Virus record (IMG/VR): IMGVR_UViG_3300007538_000095
Span: 1-33,737 of that record
Strand: one strand, 5' to 3'
DNA from: a virus
Length of the DNA: 33,737 nt
A program made the translations under genes and the position numbers. The notes beneath the pieces are model-generated. The model ran no database searches. It saw only the letters and a list, made by a program, of their open reading frames with translations, and had not been told where the DNA came from. Positions 1 through 8,100 of this stretch are shown piece after piece. Position 1 is the first letter of the stretch; the number at the start of each line of letters is the position of its first letter.

Positions 1-56
1 AGCGCATTGATTTGGGCGAATTAAACGCCTGGATCGATAATGTTCTGTCTCTCTGA
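1..56 (+). CDS. C-terminal end of an unidentified gene (partial)
   Basis: The third forward frame is open from the window edge to a TGA at 54-56 and reads RIDLGELNAWIDNVLSL. Only 17 residues are visible, so no family can be named. A perfect 8-bp GC-rich hairpin begins 10 nt after the stop, which suits the end of a transcription unit and supports this being a real gene end. The other two forward frames hit stops within the first 25 nt. Confidence 0.5.
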   Translation, partial: RIDLGELNAWIDNVLSL

Positions 57-65
57 TTTAACAAT

Positions 66-84
66 GGCGCCCATAATGGGCGCC
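66..84 (+). terminator. Perfect GC-rich hairpin, probable terminator
   Basis: Arms 66-73 (GGCGCCCA) and 77-84 (TGGGCGCC) pair perfectly across a 3-nt TAA loop. A T-rich stretch follows, but only ~20 nt later (TTTGTTTTT at about 98-106), so it is not a textbook intrinsic terminator with an adjacent U-run. It lies between the end of one gene and the ATG of the next. It may end the upstream message, or be a structured leader for the 78-aa gene. Confidence 0.55.
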
Positions 85-111
85 TCAATTTAACTCTTTG
101 TTTTTCCCCCA

Positions 112-348
112 ATGTACAACTACAACGACGGTCGGAATTTTGCCGCAGTTATGTGCAACCCTAACGGCAAGGGTTACATTGTGACAGCAACTAATGTTGC
201 CAAAGGTGAGACAATTGAGGTCTCAAATGTAATCCAAACCATCGAAGAAGCGCATAATCGTGCCCAACGATTCGCTGGTTACAGTGTCACTAAACCGATG
301 GATTATGATGCGCTTGATCAACATTTATCGGAGCGATTAGGGTTTTAA
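112..348 (+). CDS. Unknown 78-aa protein
   Basis: I do not recognise this protein. It is small and soluble-looking, with no signal peptide or membrane segment. The N-terminal half looks beta-rich (KGYIVTATNVAKGETIEV) and the C-terminal half helical (IQTIEEAHNRAQRF). This resembles a compact alpha/beta fold, but no motif decides a function. No good Shine-Dalgarno sequence precedes the ATG; the preceding bases are T- and C-rich. G+C content is visibly higher than in the structural genes downstream (about 48% by hand count over 121-180). It sits between two hairpins and so may be transcribed alone. Moderately sure it is a real gene, from its composition and clean boundaries. Confidence 0.6.
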   Translation: MYNYNDGRNFAAVMCNPNGKGYIVTATNVAKGETIEVSNVIQTIEEAHNRAQRFAGYSVTKPMDYDALDQHLSERLGF

Positions 349-386
349 AGTAACACTAACCGTGCGGGGGTTAAGTAACACTAACC
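348..386 (+). repeat. 14-nt direct repeat, second copy inside a hairpin
   Basis: AAGTAACACTAACC occurs at 348-361 and again at 373-386, so the repeat starts are 25 nt apart. The first copy begins inside the stop codon of the 78-aa gene. The second copy supplies the loop and part of the 3' arm of the hairpin described at 366-389. Confidence 0.7.
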
Positions 387-389
387 CCC
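366..389 (+). terminator. Hairpin after the 78-aa gene, possible terminator
   Basis: Arms GGGGGTTA (366-373) and TAACCCCC (382-389) pair perfectly over an 8-nt loop (AGTAACAC). There is no following U-run; the 3' side continues as C-rich sequence. It may stop or stabilise the upstream transcript, or be a protein-binding site together with the direct repeat. The rest of the gap to 547 holds a GC-rich patch (411-440) and then an AT-rich leader with no further clear element. Confidence 0.45.
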
Positions 390-547
390 CCCTACGTTCG
401 TTGACAGCAGTTCCCGCGATTGCCGCGTCGCCGCCGCCGTATTAAAAGCACCTAACTTCCCTAGTCTACAAAGTGTTACGAACGCCCTCTAAATATAACT
501 CTCATATAAAAATTTTTTTTCGCTATATAAAAACAAGGTAAGGTTTT

Positions 548-727
548 ATGGAGATGCAAAAAAATTCCGGCAAAAATTTTTCGACTGTAGAGGTCGATCC
601 AGTAACTGGGGATTATATAATAATAATTCCAGAATTTATGATTAACGATCTTGGATGGTATGAAGATACTGAATTAGAATGTATTGTTGAGGGTGATGAG
701 ATTATTCTTTCAGAGATAAGAGAGTAA
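548..727 (+). CDS. Small AbrB/MazE-like protein (59 aa)
   Basis: This ORF starts at an ATG with a strong purine-rich ribosome site just upstream (AAGGTAAGG, 536-544). The protein has the layout of a SpoVT/AbrB-type swapped-hairpin domain: a beta strand (TGDYIIIIPEFMI), then LGWYEDTELECIVEGDEIILSE. This matches the family pattern in which a strand ending in IP is followed by LGW-x(2)-G/D and a second hairpin. The family binds DNA as a dimer and includes antitoxins and transition-state regulators. No toxin gene lies next to it, so a free-standing phage regulator is more likely than half of a toxin-antitoxin pair. DNA binding is inferred from the fold pattern, not shown. Confidence 0.65.
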   Translation: MEMQKNSGKNFSTVEVDPVTGDYIIIIPEFMINDLGWYEDTELECIVEGDEIILSEIRE

Positions 728-729
728 TC

Positions 730-758
730 TTGACATCTTATACATAATCACGTATGAT
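730..758 (+). promoter_or_regulatory. Sigma70-type promoter
   Basis: TTGACA (730-735) is the exact -35 consensus. A 17-nt spacer (736-752) follows, then TATGAT (753-758), five of six matches to the -10 box. Transcription would start near 765, about 16 nt before the ATG at 781. It differs in type from the late promoter motifs downstream, so it probably serves host polymerase early in infection and drives the coupled block 781-2502. Confidence 0.75.
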
Positions 759-780
759 ACTGAAGTAACATTTTTCTATT

Positions 781-1545
781 ATGGCAAAAGGATTTACTGT
801 AAAAGCAGCGGCGCCTATTTCGTCTTCTGCGCCCAAAGAATTGGAGTGGGATTATGATAAAGCAAAAGAAATTGTGAAGGGGAAATCGATTGTATTTTGT
901 CTTCCAGGTCGCGGAGTTTCTTATACTTATTTGAAGAACTTTGTTCAACTTTGTTTTGATCTTGTGCAAAACGGGGCAAGCATCCAGATTTCGCAGGATT
1001 ATTCCTCCATGGTTAACTTTGCAAGGTGCAAGTGTCTTGGAGCAAATGTACTGCGAGGACCGGATCAAATTCCCTGGGATGGTCGATTGAAATATGATTG
1101 GCAATTATGGATTGACTCTGACATTGTTTTTAATACTGAAAAGTTTTGGCAATTGGTTTTAATGGATAAGGATATTGCAGCTGGTTGGTATTGCACTGAG
1201 GATGGTCGCACCACATCAGTTGCTCATTGGTTGGAGGAGGATGACTTCCGGAACAATGGGGGTGTGATGAATCACGAAACTATTGAAAGTATTTCAAAGC
1301 GCAAAAAGCCTTTTACTGTAGATTACACTGGTTTTGGGTGGTTATTGATCAAGCATGGTGTATTTGAGAATGAGGGTATGAAGTATCCTTGGTTTGCTCC
1401 TAAGATGCAAGTTTTCGAGTCTGGAGAGGTTCAAGATATGTGTGGAGAGGATGTATCATTCTGTCTTGATGCAATCGAAGCAGGATATGAGATTTGGTGT
1501 GATCCTCGCATTCGTGTTGGTCATGAAAAGACTCGTGTAATCTGA
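781..1545 (+). CDS. Glycosyltransferase-like protein (GT-A fold, 254 aa)
   Basis: The protein resembles family-2-type glycosyltransferases, which move a sugar from a nucleotide-sugar donor to an acceptor. After an Ala/Ser-rich N-terminus come a first strand (SIVFCLPGRGVSY, 36-48), helices, and a metal-binding DxD-type motif at D112-S113-D114 (WIDSDIVF). Further on, GEDVSFC (E223, D224) sits where the catalytic acidic residue of GT-A enzymes is found, and H248 lies in a C-terminal VGHEK. There is no signal peptide or membrane helix, so it would act in the cytoplasm. It lies directly behind the sigma70-type promoter and its TGA overlaps the next ATG (TGATG), implying translational coupling. Possible targets are virion proteins or host components. 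The fold assignment is reasonably firm; donor and acceptor are unknown. Confidence 0.65.
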   Translation: MAKGFTVKAAAPISSSAPKELEWDYDKAKEIVKGKSIVFCLPGRGVSYTYLKNFVQLCFDLVQNGASIQISQDYSSMVNFARCKCLGANVLRGPDQIPWDGRLKYDWQLWIDSDIVFNTEKFWQLVLMDKDIAAGWYCTEDGRTTSVAHWLEEDDFRNNGGVMNHETIESISKRKKPFTVDYTGFGWLLIKHGVFENEGMKYPWFAPKMQVFESGEVQDMCGEDVSFCLDAIEAGYEIWCDPRIRVGHEKTRVI

Positions 1546-1712
1546 TGGCGGCGACTCGATATGACATCTTATGTCGAGGGCGTAAGATATATCAGAATCT
1601 AAGCGAATTAGAATATTTTGAAGTTATGGAAGATTTGGCTGTGGAGTACTATAAAACTGGTGATCCACATCCTGGCGATTTAAGCACTCAAAAGTATATG
1701 GAGAAAGAATGA
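1545..1712 (+). CDS. Unknown 55-aa acidic protein, translationally coupled
   Basis: The ATG at 1545 overlaps the preceding TGA by one base, and the TGA at 1710-1712 overlaps the next gene's ATG. The product reads MAATRYDILCRGRKIYQNLS and continues as an acidic helix (ELEYFEVMEDLAVEYYKTG) to a KYMEKE end. It is compact and soluble-looking, with one cysteine and no export signal. I recognise no domain. The coupling on both sides and the absence of any gap argue that it is a real gene. Small acidic proteins of this kind are common in T4-like marine phages, but that gives no function. Confidence 0.65.
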   Translation: MAATRYDILCRGRKIYQNLSELEYFEVMEDLAVEYYKTGDPHPGDLSTQKYMEKE

Positions 1713-1840
1713 AAAAGAAAGGTAATTATGTAGAGACAAATCCCAAAAAGTCTCGTCAAGGAGATGGTCGTAATACAAAATACGCCGCGTCTTCTCGCAA
1801 TAAAGCACGTAAAGCATCTAGAGGTCAAGGAAAAGGATGA
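1709..1840 (+). CDS. Very basic 43-aa protein, translationally coupled
   Basis: The start overlaps the previous stop (ATGA at 1709-1712), and its own stop overlaps the next ATG (ATGA at 1837-1840). The product begins MKKKGNYVETNPKKSRQGDG and ends ARKASRGQGKG. By count it has 14 Lys/Arg against 2 Asp/Glu in 43 residues, with no hydrophobic core, so it is probably disordered alone. Such a charge pattern suits nucleic-acid or ribosome binding, but that is only inference from composition. Tight coupling on both sides makes it a likely real gene. Confidence 0.65.
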   Translation: MKKKGNYVETNPKKSRQGDGRNTKYAASSRNKARKASRGQGKG

Positions 1841-2502
1841 GTCAACTTATTGTAAATCTACCAGCAGAAAAAGTCTGGGTTCGAAAGGAATACCTTCGGG
1901 ATTTACAAGATGGGTTTGAAGAATTTGTAGAGGGCGTCTGGGTATCGGCTAAGTCGATTCCTGGGCGTGCTTTTTATTTTGAGACTTATCTTCCAGAGTA
2001 TGGTGCAATGTATGATAAATTACCAATTTCTGCATTTGTATCAAGACCAGAGACTCCTACACCAGATTTAGATCTACCAAATTTACAGTTTTGGAACTGT
2101 ATGGATTACGGTGTTACTAATATTTGTAAGCAATTTACTGCTTCTATGGATTGGGAGATTCGAACTAGGCATTTTGGATGTATGAAAGGTCAATATATCT
2201 GCACTTTAGATAATTATCATGCAGATTGTGACATGATTGATTACTCTACAAGTGAAATTCCTGAGGAACATAAGTCATTCAATCTCATATCACTTGAAAA
2301 TGGTCAGTTTGCATTATATCCGAACAATAGGTGTAGGATATATGATGTCAGTTTAACTCCTCAAGAACCAAAAAAACCCGATTTTAAGGTTTCTACAAAG
2401 TATTATGAATGTGAAAGAGGGTTTAACTGGGGAAGATTGGGAGATACTGATGAATATTTCTGGTCAACACCTGAAGAACGCATAAATGAACTTGAAACCT
2501 AA
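1837..2502 (+). CDS. Conserved-type unknown phage protein (221 aa)
   Basis: The last gene of the coupled block, starting in an ATGA overlap with the basic 43-aa gene. It appears to be a folded soluble protein: aromatic-rich, with many cysteines (for example NCMDYG, HFGCMKGQYIC, YHADCDMID, NNRCRIYD, YYECERG) and an acidic C-terminal tail (STPEERINELET). The spaced cysteines could bind a metal, but there is no regular CxxC pair, so this is speculative. No signal peptide or membrane helix is visible. It lies just before the late structural block but shares no visible motif with T4 baseplate proteins such as gp53 or gp5. No function assigned. Confidence 0.7.
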   Translation: MSQLIVNLPAEKVWVRKEYLRDLQDGFEEFVEGVWVSAKSIPGRAFYFETYLPEYGAMYDKLPISAFVSRPETPTPDLDLPNLQFWNCMDYGVTNICKQFTASMDWEIRTRHFGCMKGQYICTLDNYHADCDMIDYSTSEIPEEHKSFNLISLENGQFALYPNNRCRIYDVSLTPQEPKKPDFKVSTKYYECERGFNWGRLGDTDEYFWSTPEERINELET

Positions 2503-2505
2503 AAA

Positions 2506-2513
2506 AATAAATA
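2506..2513 (+). promoter_or_regulatory. Possible late promoter motif AATAAATA
   Basis: AATAAATA differs from the T4 late consensus TATAAATA at one base. It lies just after the stop of the 221-aa gene and 58 nt before the next ATG, in the only gap of this region. If used, it would give a leader of about 50 nt containing the hairpin at 2545-2563. The base composition is very AT-rich here, so a chance match is possible. Confidence 0.4.
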
Positions 2514-2544
2514 GAAATAAGGGATAGCAACCCCTCTAAAAGTT

Positions 2545-2566
2545 CTGATTTTTCATAAATCAGGAG
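2545..2566 (+). promoter_or_regulatory. Hairpin overlapping the ribosome binding site of the 80-aa gene
   Basis: CTGATTT (2545-2551) pairs perfectly with AAATCAG (2557-2563) around the 5-nt loop TTCAT. Two weaker pairs can extend it outwards (T2544-G2564 and T2543-A2565). The Shine-Dalgarno sequence AGGAG (2562-2566) forms the 3' edge of the stem, so pairing would hide it from the ribosome. The ATG follows at 2572. This is the layout of a translational switch (protein-bound, coupled or thermosensitive), though the stem is short and AT-rich. Confidence 0.5.
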
Positions 2567-2571
2567 CTAAA

Positions 2572-2814
2572 ATGGGACAATCACCTGTAGATAGGAACCG
2601 AGATTACATGAGAAAGATGTGGGGAACTACTCATCTCACTACAGATTATGAAAGTTTACCTCAAAAAAGAGTTATTCAAGAAATAATGCATGATCATGCA
2701 CCAAAGCATGACTTTAAAAAGCAGACAGAACTTCATGAAAAGATTCGTAATGATGAAGATTACGATGATTGGGAATATGGAACTGAGCCTACATATGGAA
2801 CTTTGATTGATTGA
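2572..2814 (+). CDS. Unknown 80-aa charged protein
   Basis: Starts MGQSPVDRNRDYMRKMWGTT, with an AGGAG ribosome site 5 nt upstream. It is strongly hydrophilic: a His/Lys-rich middle (MHDHAPKHDFKKQ) and an acidic, aromatic tail (DEDYDDWEYGTEPTYGTLID). There is no membrane segment or signal peptide, and no domain I recognise. It stands alone between a possible late promoter at 2506 and the promoter of gp25 at 2816, with its ribosome site inside a hairpin, so it appears to have its own expression control. A small late accessory or scaffold-like role is possible but not supported by a motif. Confidence 0.6.
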   Translation: MGQSPVDRNRDYMRKMWGTTHLTTDYESLPQKRVIQEIMHDHAPKHDFKKQTELHEKIRNDEDYDDWEYGTEPTYGTLID

Positions 2815-2815
2815 A

Positions 2816-2823
2816 CATAAATA
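2816..2823 (+). promoter_or_regulatory. T4-type late promoter before gp25 (CATAAATA)
   Basis: CATAAATA matches the T4 late -10 motif at seven of eight bases and lies in the 28-nt gap between the 80-aa gene and gp25. Its last base is 19 nt before the ATG at 2843. The same 19-nt distance is seen before gp8 and before the 755-aa gene. Confidence 0.6.
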
Positions 2824-2842
2824 AAGAAAAATCTACTGCTCA

Positions 2843-3244
2843 ATGGCAATAACTCGGATATCGAGAGCATTTAAAGACATTAGTTTATCTTTTGATCCAC
2901 ATCCAGTCACTAAAGATTTACCTATTTTAACAAACGAGAGAGCAATTATTCGATCGATTCGCAATCTTGTCGAAACAATCCCCAATGAAAGGTTTTTTAA
3001 CCCTGATTTGGGGTCAAATGTGAGATCTAGTTTGTTTGATTTTATTGATTTGGCAACTGCATCTAGTATCCGCGATCAAATTCTAAATGTAATTGAAAAT
3101 TATGAGCCAAGAGTTAACGATGTTGATGTTGAAGTGAATCCAAATCCAGATTCAAATGAATTTGAAATAAGAGTAGTTTTCAATATTATTGGTCAACAGA
3201 CTCCTACACAAGAATTTACGTTCATATTAGAGGCAACAAGGTAA
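2843..3244 (+). CDS. 25: Baseplate wedge protein gp25 (T4-like)
   Basis: This is the T4 gp25 / type VI secretion TssE family, a small core protein of the baseplate wedge that helps start sheath assembly. At 133 aa it matches T4 gp25 (132 aa). Visible family features are a basic N-terminus, FFNPDLGSNV (51-60), and the conserved EPR triad at 88-90 (NYEPRVNDVDVEV) followed by a two-stranded sheet. It is the first gene of the structural block, has its own late promoter motif, and is followed 4 nt later by gp6, its direct partner in the wedge. No clear Shine-Dalgarno sequence precedes the ATG; the predicted late leader would be only about a dozen nucleotides. Confidence 0.93.
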   Translation: MAITRISRAFKDISLSFDPHPVTKDLPILTNERAIIRSIRNLVETIPNERFFNPDLGSNVRSSLFDFIDLATASSIRDQILNVIENYEPRVNDVDVEVNPNPDSNEFEIRVVFNIIGQQTPTQEFTFILEATR

Positions 3245-3248
3245 AAAA

Positions 3249-5153
3249 ATGCCGTTTACTAAGTATACAAACCTAGATTTTGACCAAATAAAGACTTCTA
3301 TCAAAGATTATCTTCGTGCAAATTCAAATTTCACGGATTTTGACTTTGAAGGGTCTAATTTTTCCATTTTAATTGATACTCTAGCTTATAATACGTATAT
3401 TACAGCGTTTAATTCAAATTTAATTGTAAATGAATCGTTCTTAGATTCTGCAACAGTTAGAGAAAATGTGGTTTCTTTGGCAAGAAATATTGGATATGTT
3501 CCATATTCAAGAAAATCTTCAACAGCAAGTATTTCATTTACTGCAAATGTAGGTAATAGTCTAACTACAACATTAACTTTAAAGGCTGGATTAGTTTGTG
3601 TTGGATCTGTAAGTGGATCTTCATATGTTTTTTCAATTCCAGAGAATGTTACAGCAACTGTATCCAATAAAATTGCAACATTTAATAATTTAAATATCAA
3701 AGAAGGAACGTTTTTAAAAAAAACTTTTACATTTGATGGTTCAGTAAATCAAAAATTTATCTTAGATAATTCTTTTATTGATACTGAATCGATAAGGGTT
3801 CATGTTGATGGAAATTTATATACTCTTTCCGATAATATTTTTAAAATAAATTCATCTTCAGAAATATTTTTAATTCAAGAAGTTCAAGATGAAAAGTATG
3901 AACTTTTATTTGGTGATGGTATTTTTGGAAAAAAACCAGTAAACGGTTCTGAAATAGTTGTAACATATATTACAACTGATGGAAAAGAAGGTAACGGTGC
4001 AAATTCATTCTCTTTTGCAGGAAGTTTTGAGGATGATTCGGAAAAATCTATACCAGTTACAGTAAATACAATAACAACAAATCAATCGTCTCAGGGTGGT
4101 TCAAATATTGAGAGTATAGAATCAATTAAAAATTTTGCTCCTAGATTATATTCTTCTCAGTATAGAGCGGTAACTCCAGGTGATTATGAGACGATCATAC
4201 AATCCACAGTTTATCCAAATGCAGAATCGGTATCTGTAGTTGGTGGTGAGCAATTAGATCCTCCACAATATGGGAAAGTTTTAATTAGTATAAAACCAAA
4301 ACAAGGATATTATATTTCAGATTTTGATAAGCAGCAAATAAAAAATAAATTAAAAAGATATTCGGTCTCAGGAATCGATGTCAATATTATTGATACTAAA
4401 GTTCTTTATGTCGAAGTAAATTCAACCGTATATTATGATGCAACAAAGAATGGTAATCCAAACGATTTAAAAACAAGAGTTACAAATTCTTTGACTAAGT
4501 ATTCAAACTCTTCCGAAATTAGATCATTTGGTGGAAGATTTAAGTATAGTAAAGTTTTAAGAGCAATCGACAATACAGATACTTCTATTACATCTAACAT
4601 AACTACGGTTAGAATGAGAAGAGATTTAAAGATTCAGAATAATCTTTTCGCACAATATGAAATTTGTTTTGGAAATAGATTTCATATAAATCCCTTAGGA
4701 AAAAATATAAAATCAACAGGTTTTAAAATTTCCGCAGAGGTAGAAACAGTTTATTTTACAGATACGCCAAATAGTGATCTGAAAACAGGAACAATATCAA
4801 TCGTTAAGCATCCTCGTGTTATTGTTAATGAAAATGGAGAAAGCGAAACAGTTACTCCTATCATTATAAAATCAGCCGGAACTGTGAATTATGAAAAAGG
4901 AGAGATTCTAATTAATGCAATTGCGATTAATTCTACAAATATTGAAAATGATATAATTGAGATTGAAGCAATACCAGAATCAAATGATGTTATAAGTTTG
5001 AATGACTTATATTTGTCTTTTGATGTTTCAAAAAGCAATATAAATATCATAAAAGATGTGATTGCATCTGGGGATGATACTTCTGGTGCCATTTTCTCAT
5101 CAGTAGATTATTATAGATCAAGCTATTCAAATGGAGACTTAACGAGGTCGTAA
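3249..5153 (+). CDS. 6: Baseplate wedge protein gp6 (T4-like)
   Basis: gp6 forms the inner ring that joins baseplate wedges; it belongs to the gpJ/gp6 family. At 634 aa it is close to T4 gp6 (660 aa). The N-terminal helical region carries the family pattern FEGSNFSILIDTLAYNTY (about 34-51), followed by SFLDSATVRENVVSLARNIGY. In the middle, APRLYSSQYRAVTPGDYETI (about 297-316) matches the typical RAVT-x-x-DYE box of this family. The C-terminal part is beta-rich and divergent. A weak AAGGT ribosome site precedes the ATG. It sits 4 nt after gp25, and the next ATG follows its stop by one base, so gp25-gp6-giant is one operon. Confidence 0.92.
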   Translation: MPFTKYTNLDFDQIKTSIKDYLRANSNFTDFDFEGSNFSILIDTLAYNTYITAFNSNLIVNESFLDSATVRENVVSLARNIGYVPYSRKSSTASISFTANVGNSLTTTLTLKAGLVCVGSVSGSSYVFSIPENVTATVSNKIATFNNLNIKEGTFLKKTFTFDGSVNQKFILDNSFIDTESIRVHVDGNLYTLSDNIFKINSSSEIFLIQEVQDEKYELLFGDGIFGKKPVNGSEIVVTYITTDGKEGNGANSFSFAGSFEDDSEKSIPVTVNTITTNQSSQGGSNIESIESIKNFAPRLYSSQYRAVTPGDYETIIQSTVYPNAESVSVVGGEQLDPPQYGKVLISIKPKQGYYISDFDKQQIKNKLKRYSVSGIDVNIIDTKVLYVEVNSTVYYDATKNGNPNDLKTRVTNSLTKYSNSSEIRSFGGRFKYSKVLRAIDNTDTSITSNITTVRMRRDLKIQNNLFAQYEICFGNRFHINPLGKNIKSTGFKISAEVETVYFTDTPNSDLKTGTISIVKHPRVIVNENGESETVTPIIIKSAGTVNYEKGEILINAIAINSTNIENDIIEIEAIPESNDVISLNDLYLSFDVSKSNINIIKDVIASGDDTSGAIFSSVDYYRSSYSNGDLTRS

Positions 5154-5154
5154 T

Positions 5155-8100
5155 ATGATCAATAAGGGTTTTGATTCTAGAGTAAAAATACAAGAGATTA
5201 TTGATAGTCAGATACCAGAGTTTATTTTAGACGAAAATCCAAAGTTTTCGGAATTTTTAAAACAGTATTATATTTCTCAAGAATATCAAGGTGGATCTGT
5301 AGATATATCTGATAATCTTGATCAATATTTAAAATTAGATAATTTAACTCCGGAAATTATTAGCGATTCAATTTCCTTATCTTCTGATATTGATTCAACA
5401 CAAACTGAAGTTACTGTATCGAGCACTAAAGGGTTTCCCAAAAAGTATGGATTATTGAAAATTAATGATGAGATAATTACATATACTGGAATTTCAAATA
5501 ATACATTTACAGGTTGCATTCGTGGATTTAGTGGTGTAACTTCACATCATCAAGATTTAAATAGTGAGGAATTAGTATTTTCAACGTCATTTGCATCAGA
5601 ACATAGTACAGGTGCGTCTGTTCAGAATTTAAGTTCTTTATTTTTAAAAGAATTTTATAAAAATATAAAATCTTACTTAACTCCAGGAATTGAAAGTAGA
5701 GATTTTGTATCTGATTTAAATGCAGGTAATTTTATAAAAGAATCTAAATCACTGTATCAATCTAAAGGAACTGAAGAATCTTTCAGAATTTTATTTAATG
5801 TTCTTTTTGGAGAAACTCCCAAAGTAATAGATTTAGAGAAATTTTTAAGTAAACCATCATCAGCTTCATTTCTAAGAAGAGATGTTGTTATTGCTGAAGC
5901 AATTAGTGGTAATCCATTAAATCTTGCTGGTCAAACTATTTTCAAAAATAATGATGAGAAAACATCTGCTTCTATATCCGAAGTAGAAACTATTACAAGA
6001 AAGGGAAAAAGATATTATAAACTGTTATTATTTGTCGGATTTGATGATTCTTTTCCTCCAACTACAGGAAATTTTAAAATCACTGGAAGCAGCAAAAATA
6101 TAGAAAAAGTATCGGTAGGAAGTTCAATTATAACTGTCGATACAACAATTGGATTTCCTTCTTCTGGAACTTTAATATCAGGTAATAATGTTATTTCATA
6201 TGGAAGTAAAAGTGTAAATCAATTTTTAGATTGTTCTGGCGTAAACTACGAAATTCCATCTGCGTCAACAATATCTTCAGATGAAAATTATTTTGGATAT
6301 GAGGATGGCGATATTTCAAAGAAAGTAGAGTTAAGAGTTACTGGAGTCATATCTGGATTTAAAAAAGGATCAAAAACTTCAATTTCTGAAGTTGGTGAAA
6401 AGTTTTCCGTAAAGAATGTTGGGGAAAAAATCAACAACCCGGAAAATATTAATGAAAAATCATATAAACAAATTTTTGCAAATAGCTGGATATACAATAC
6501 AAGTTCAAGATATTTTATTGATAATGAAAATACAATATTTGATACTCCAACATCAGAAGTTTTTTTAAAAAGTTCTATTGATAAATCGAGCCTAAAATTA
6601 AATGATAGGGTAGATGTTTTAGAAAGGGGAGAATCGTCATTAACTATTGCAGAAGATTTAACCGTAGATATTATTAGTGGTCAACAAATAACCTTATCAG
6701 ATTCTTTTACTTTAGATTCTAGTAAAAAATATGATATTCGTAGGAGAGTTAATTTTGCACAGAGCAATTCTGTAGATTTTGAATACGATTCAATAATATC
6801 TGATGTTCAAAATGTTTATAATGAAAATGATGAATATATGTACGTTGCATCAAATTCATTACCATCATATTCTATTGAAAAGTCTATTTTTTCATATAAT
6901 GCATCAGGATTAAGTAATTTAAATTCAAATACTGCAAAATATTCAAATATAACTTTTTCATCCAAAGTTTCTTTCGTTACAGGAGATGAAATATACTATT
7001 CCTATACTGGAAGTAATATTCCAGAACTAGAAGAAGGTGTTTATTATGTTGAAGTTTTGCCAGGAAATTTTGAAATAAGGCTATATTTTGCCAGATCAAT
7101 TGTAGGAACTTTAAATTATATAACATTTAGTGAATTTCCTACAGGAACACATAATTTTATCTTATATTCTCAAATCGATAAAAAAATATCCGGTCAAAAA
7201 TTACTCAGAAAATTCCCACTCCAAGTTAATAATGGCGATGGGGAATCAGATATTACATCTCCAGGAGGAGTTGGATTACTTATAAATGGAGTTGAGATAG
7301 AAAGTTATAAGTCTGACGATAAAATTTATTATGGACCAATAGAAAAAGTTAGAGTATTAAATGGTGGATCGGATTATGATGTAATAAATCCACCTTTATT
7401 ACAAATTTCAAGTGGAAGTGCTCTTTTACAACCAAGTATTAAAGGATCATTAAAAAAAATATTGATAGATCCACAAGAATTTGATATTGATGTTATAGTT
7501 TCTGTAGATTTAACTGGAGGAAATGGTAGAGGAGCTTCTTTTGATCCAGTAATAGAAAGAAAAAGAAGAGAAATTAAATTTGATGCTCGACAGCTAACTG
7601 ATGGTGGTGGAATTGATATTACAAACGAAACTATTACTTTTCTTACACCTCACGGATTAATAAATGGTGAGTCTATTACATATAGACCATCATCAAATAC
7701 TTATTTGGGAATAGGAACTTTTGAAGGAACTAATGAAGTAACTGGGAACACTTTACTTAAAGATGCTAATTATTTTGTTAAATTTATAAGTGATACTACT
7801 ATTCAATTATATCAATCAAAATCTGATTATAATTTAGGAATTAATACTGTAGGTTTTACAACTGCTGGAACATCAGGTGTTCATAAGTTTGCAACTCAAT
7901 CAAAAAATACTTTATCGGAAATAAGAGTATTAAATTCTGGCGAAAATTATGAAAATAGAAAGTTAAGAGTAAAACCATCAGGAATATCTACATTTTTCAA
8001 TACAATTAATTTTAAAAATCATGGTTTTGAAGATGGTCAAGTAGTTGAATATTCAAATACAGTTAGTTTAGCATCAACAATCGCAAACAAAATTAATGGT

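Noticed and set aside
401-430. TTGACA at 401-406 as a promoter -35 box
   Set aside because: At 16-18 nt spacing the sequence is GC-rich (around CGCGTCG) and has no -10 box.
349-547. tRNA or small RNA gene in the largest gap
   Set aside because: I see no cloverleaf, T-loop or anticodon arm; only one hairpin, a direct repeat, a GC-rich patch and an AT-rich leader.
748-1104. 118-aa frame on the minus strand
   Set aside because: It lies antisense to the glycosyltransferase-like gene, has a cysteine- and arginine-rich low-quality product, and has no ribosome site.
1837-2502. 221-aa protein as baseplate gp53 or gp5
   Set aside because: The position would suit, but no motif of either family is visible, so no name is given.
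5039-5046. Exact TATAAATA inside the end of gp6 as a late promoter for the giant gene
   Set aside because: It is coding sequence, 108 nt before the giant's ATG. In DNA this AT-rich a few exact 8-mers are expected by chance, and the giant already has a strong ribosome site and sits in the gp25-gp6 operon.
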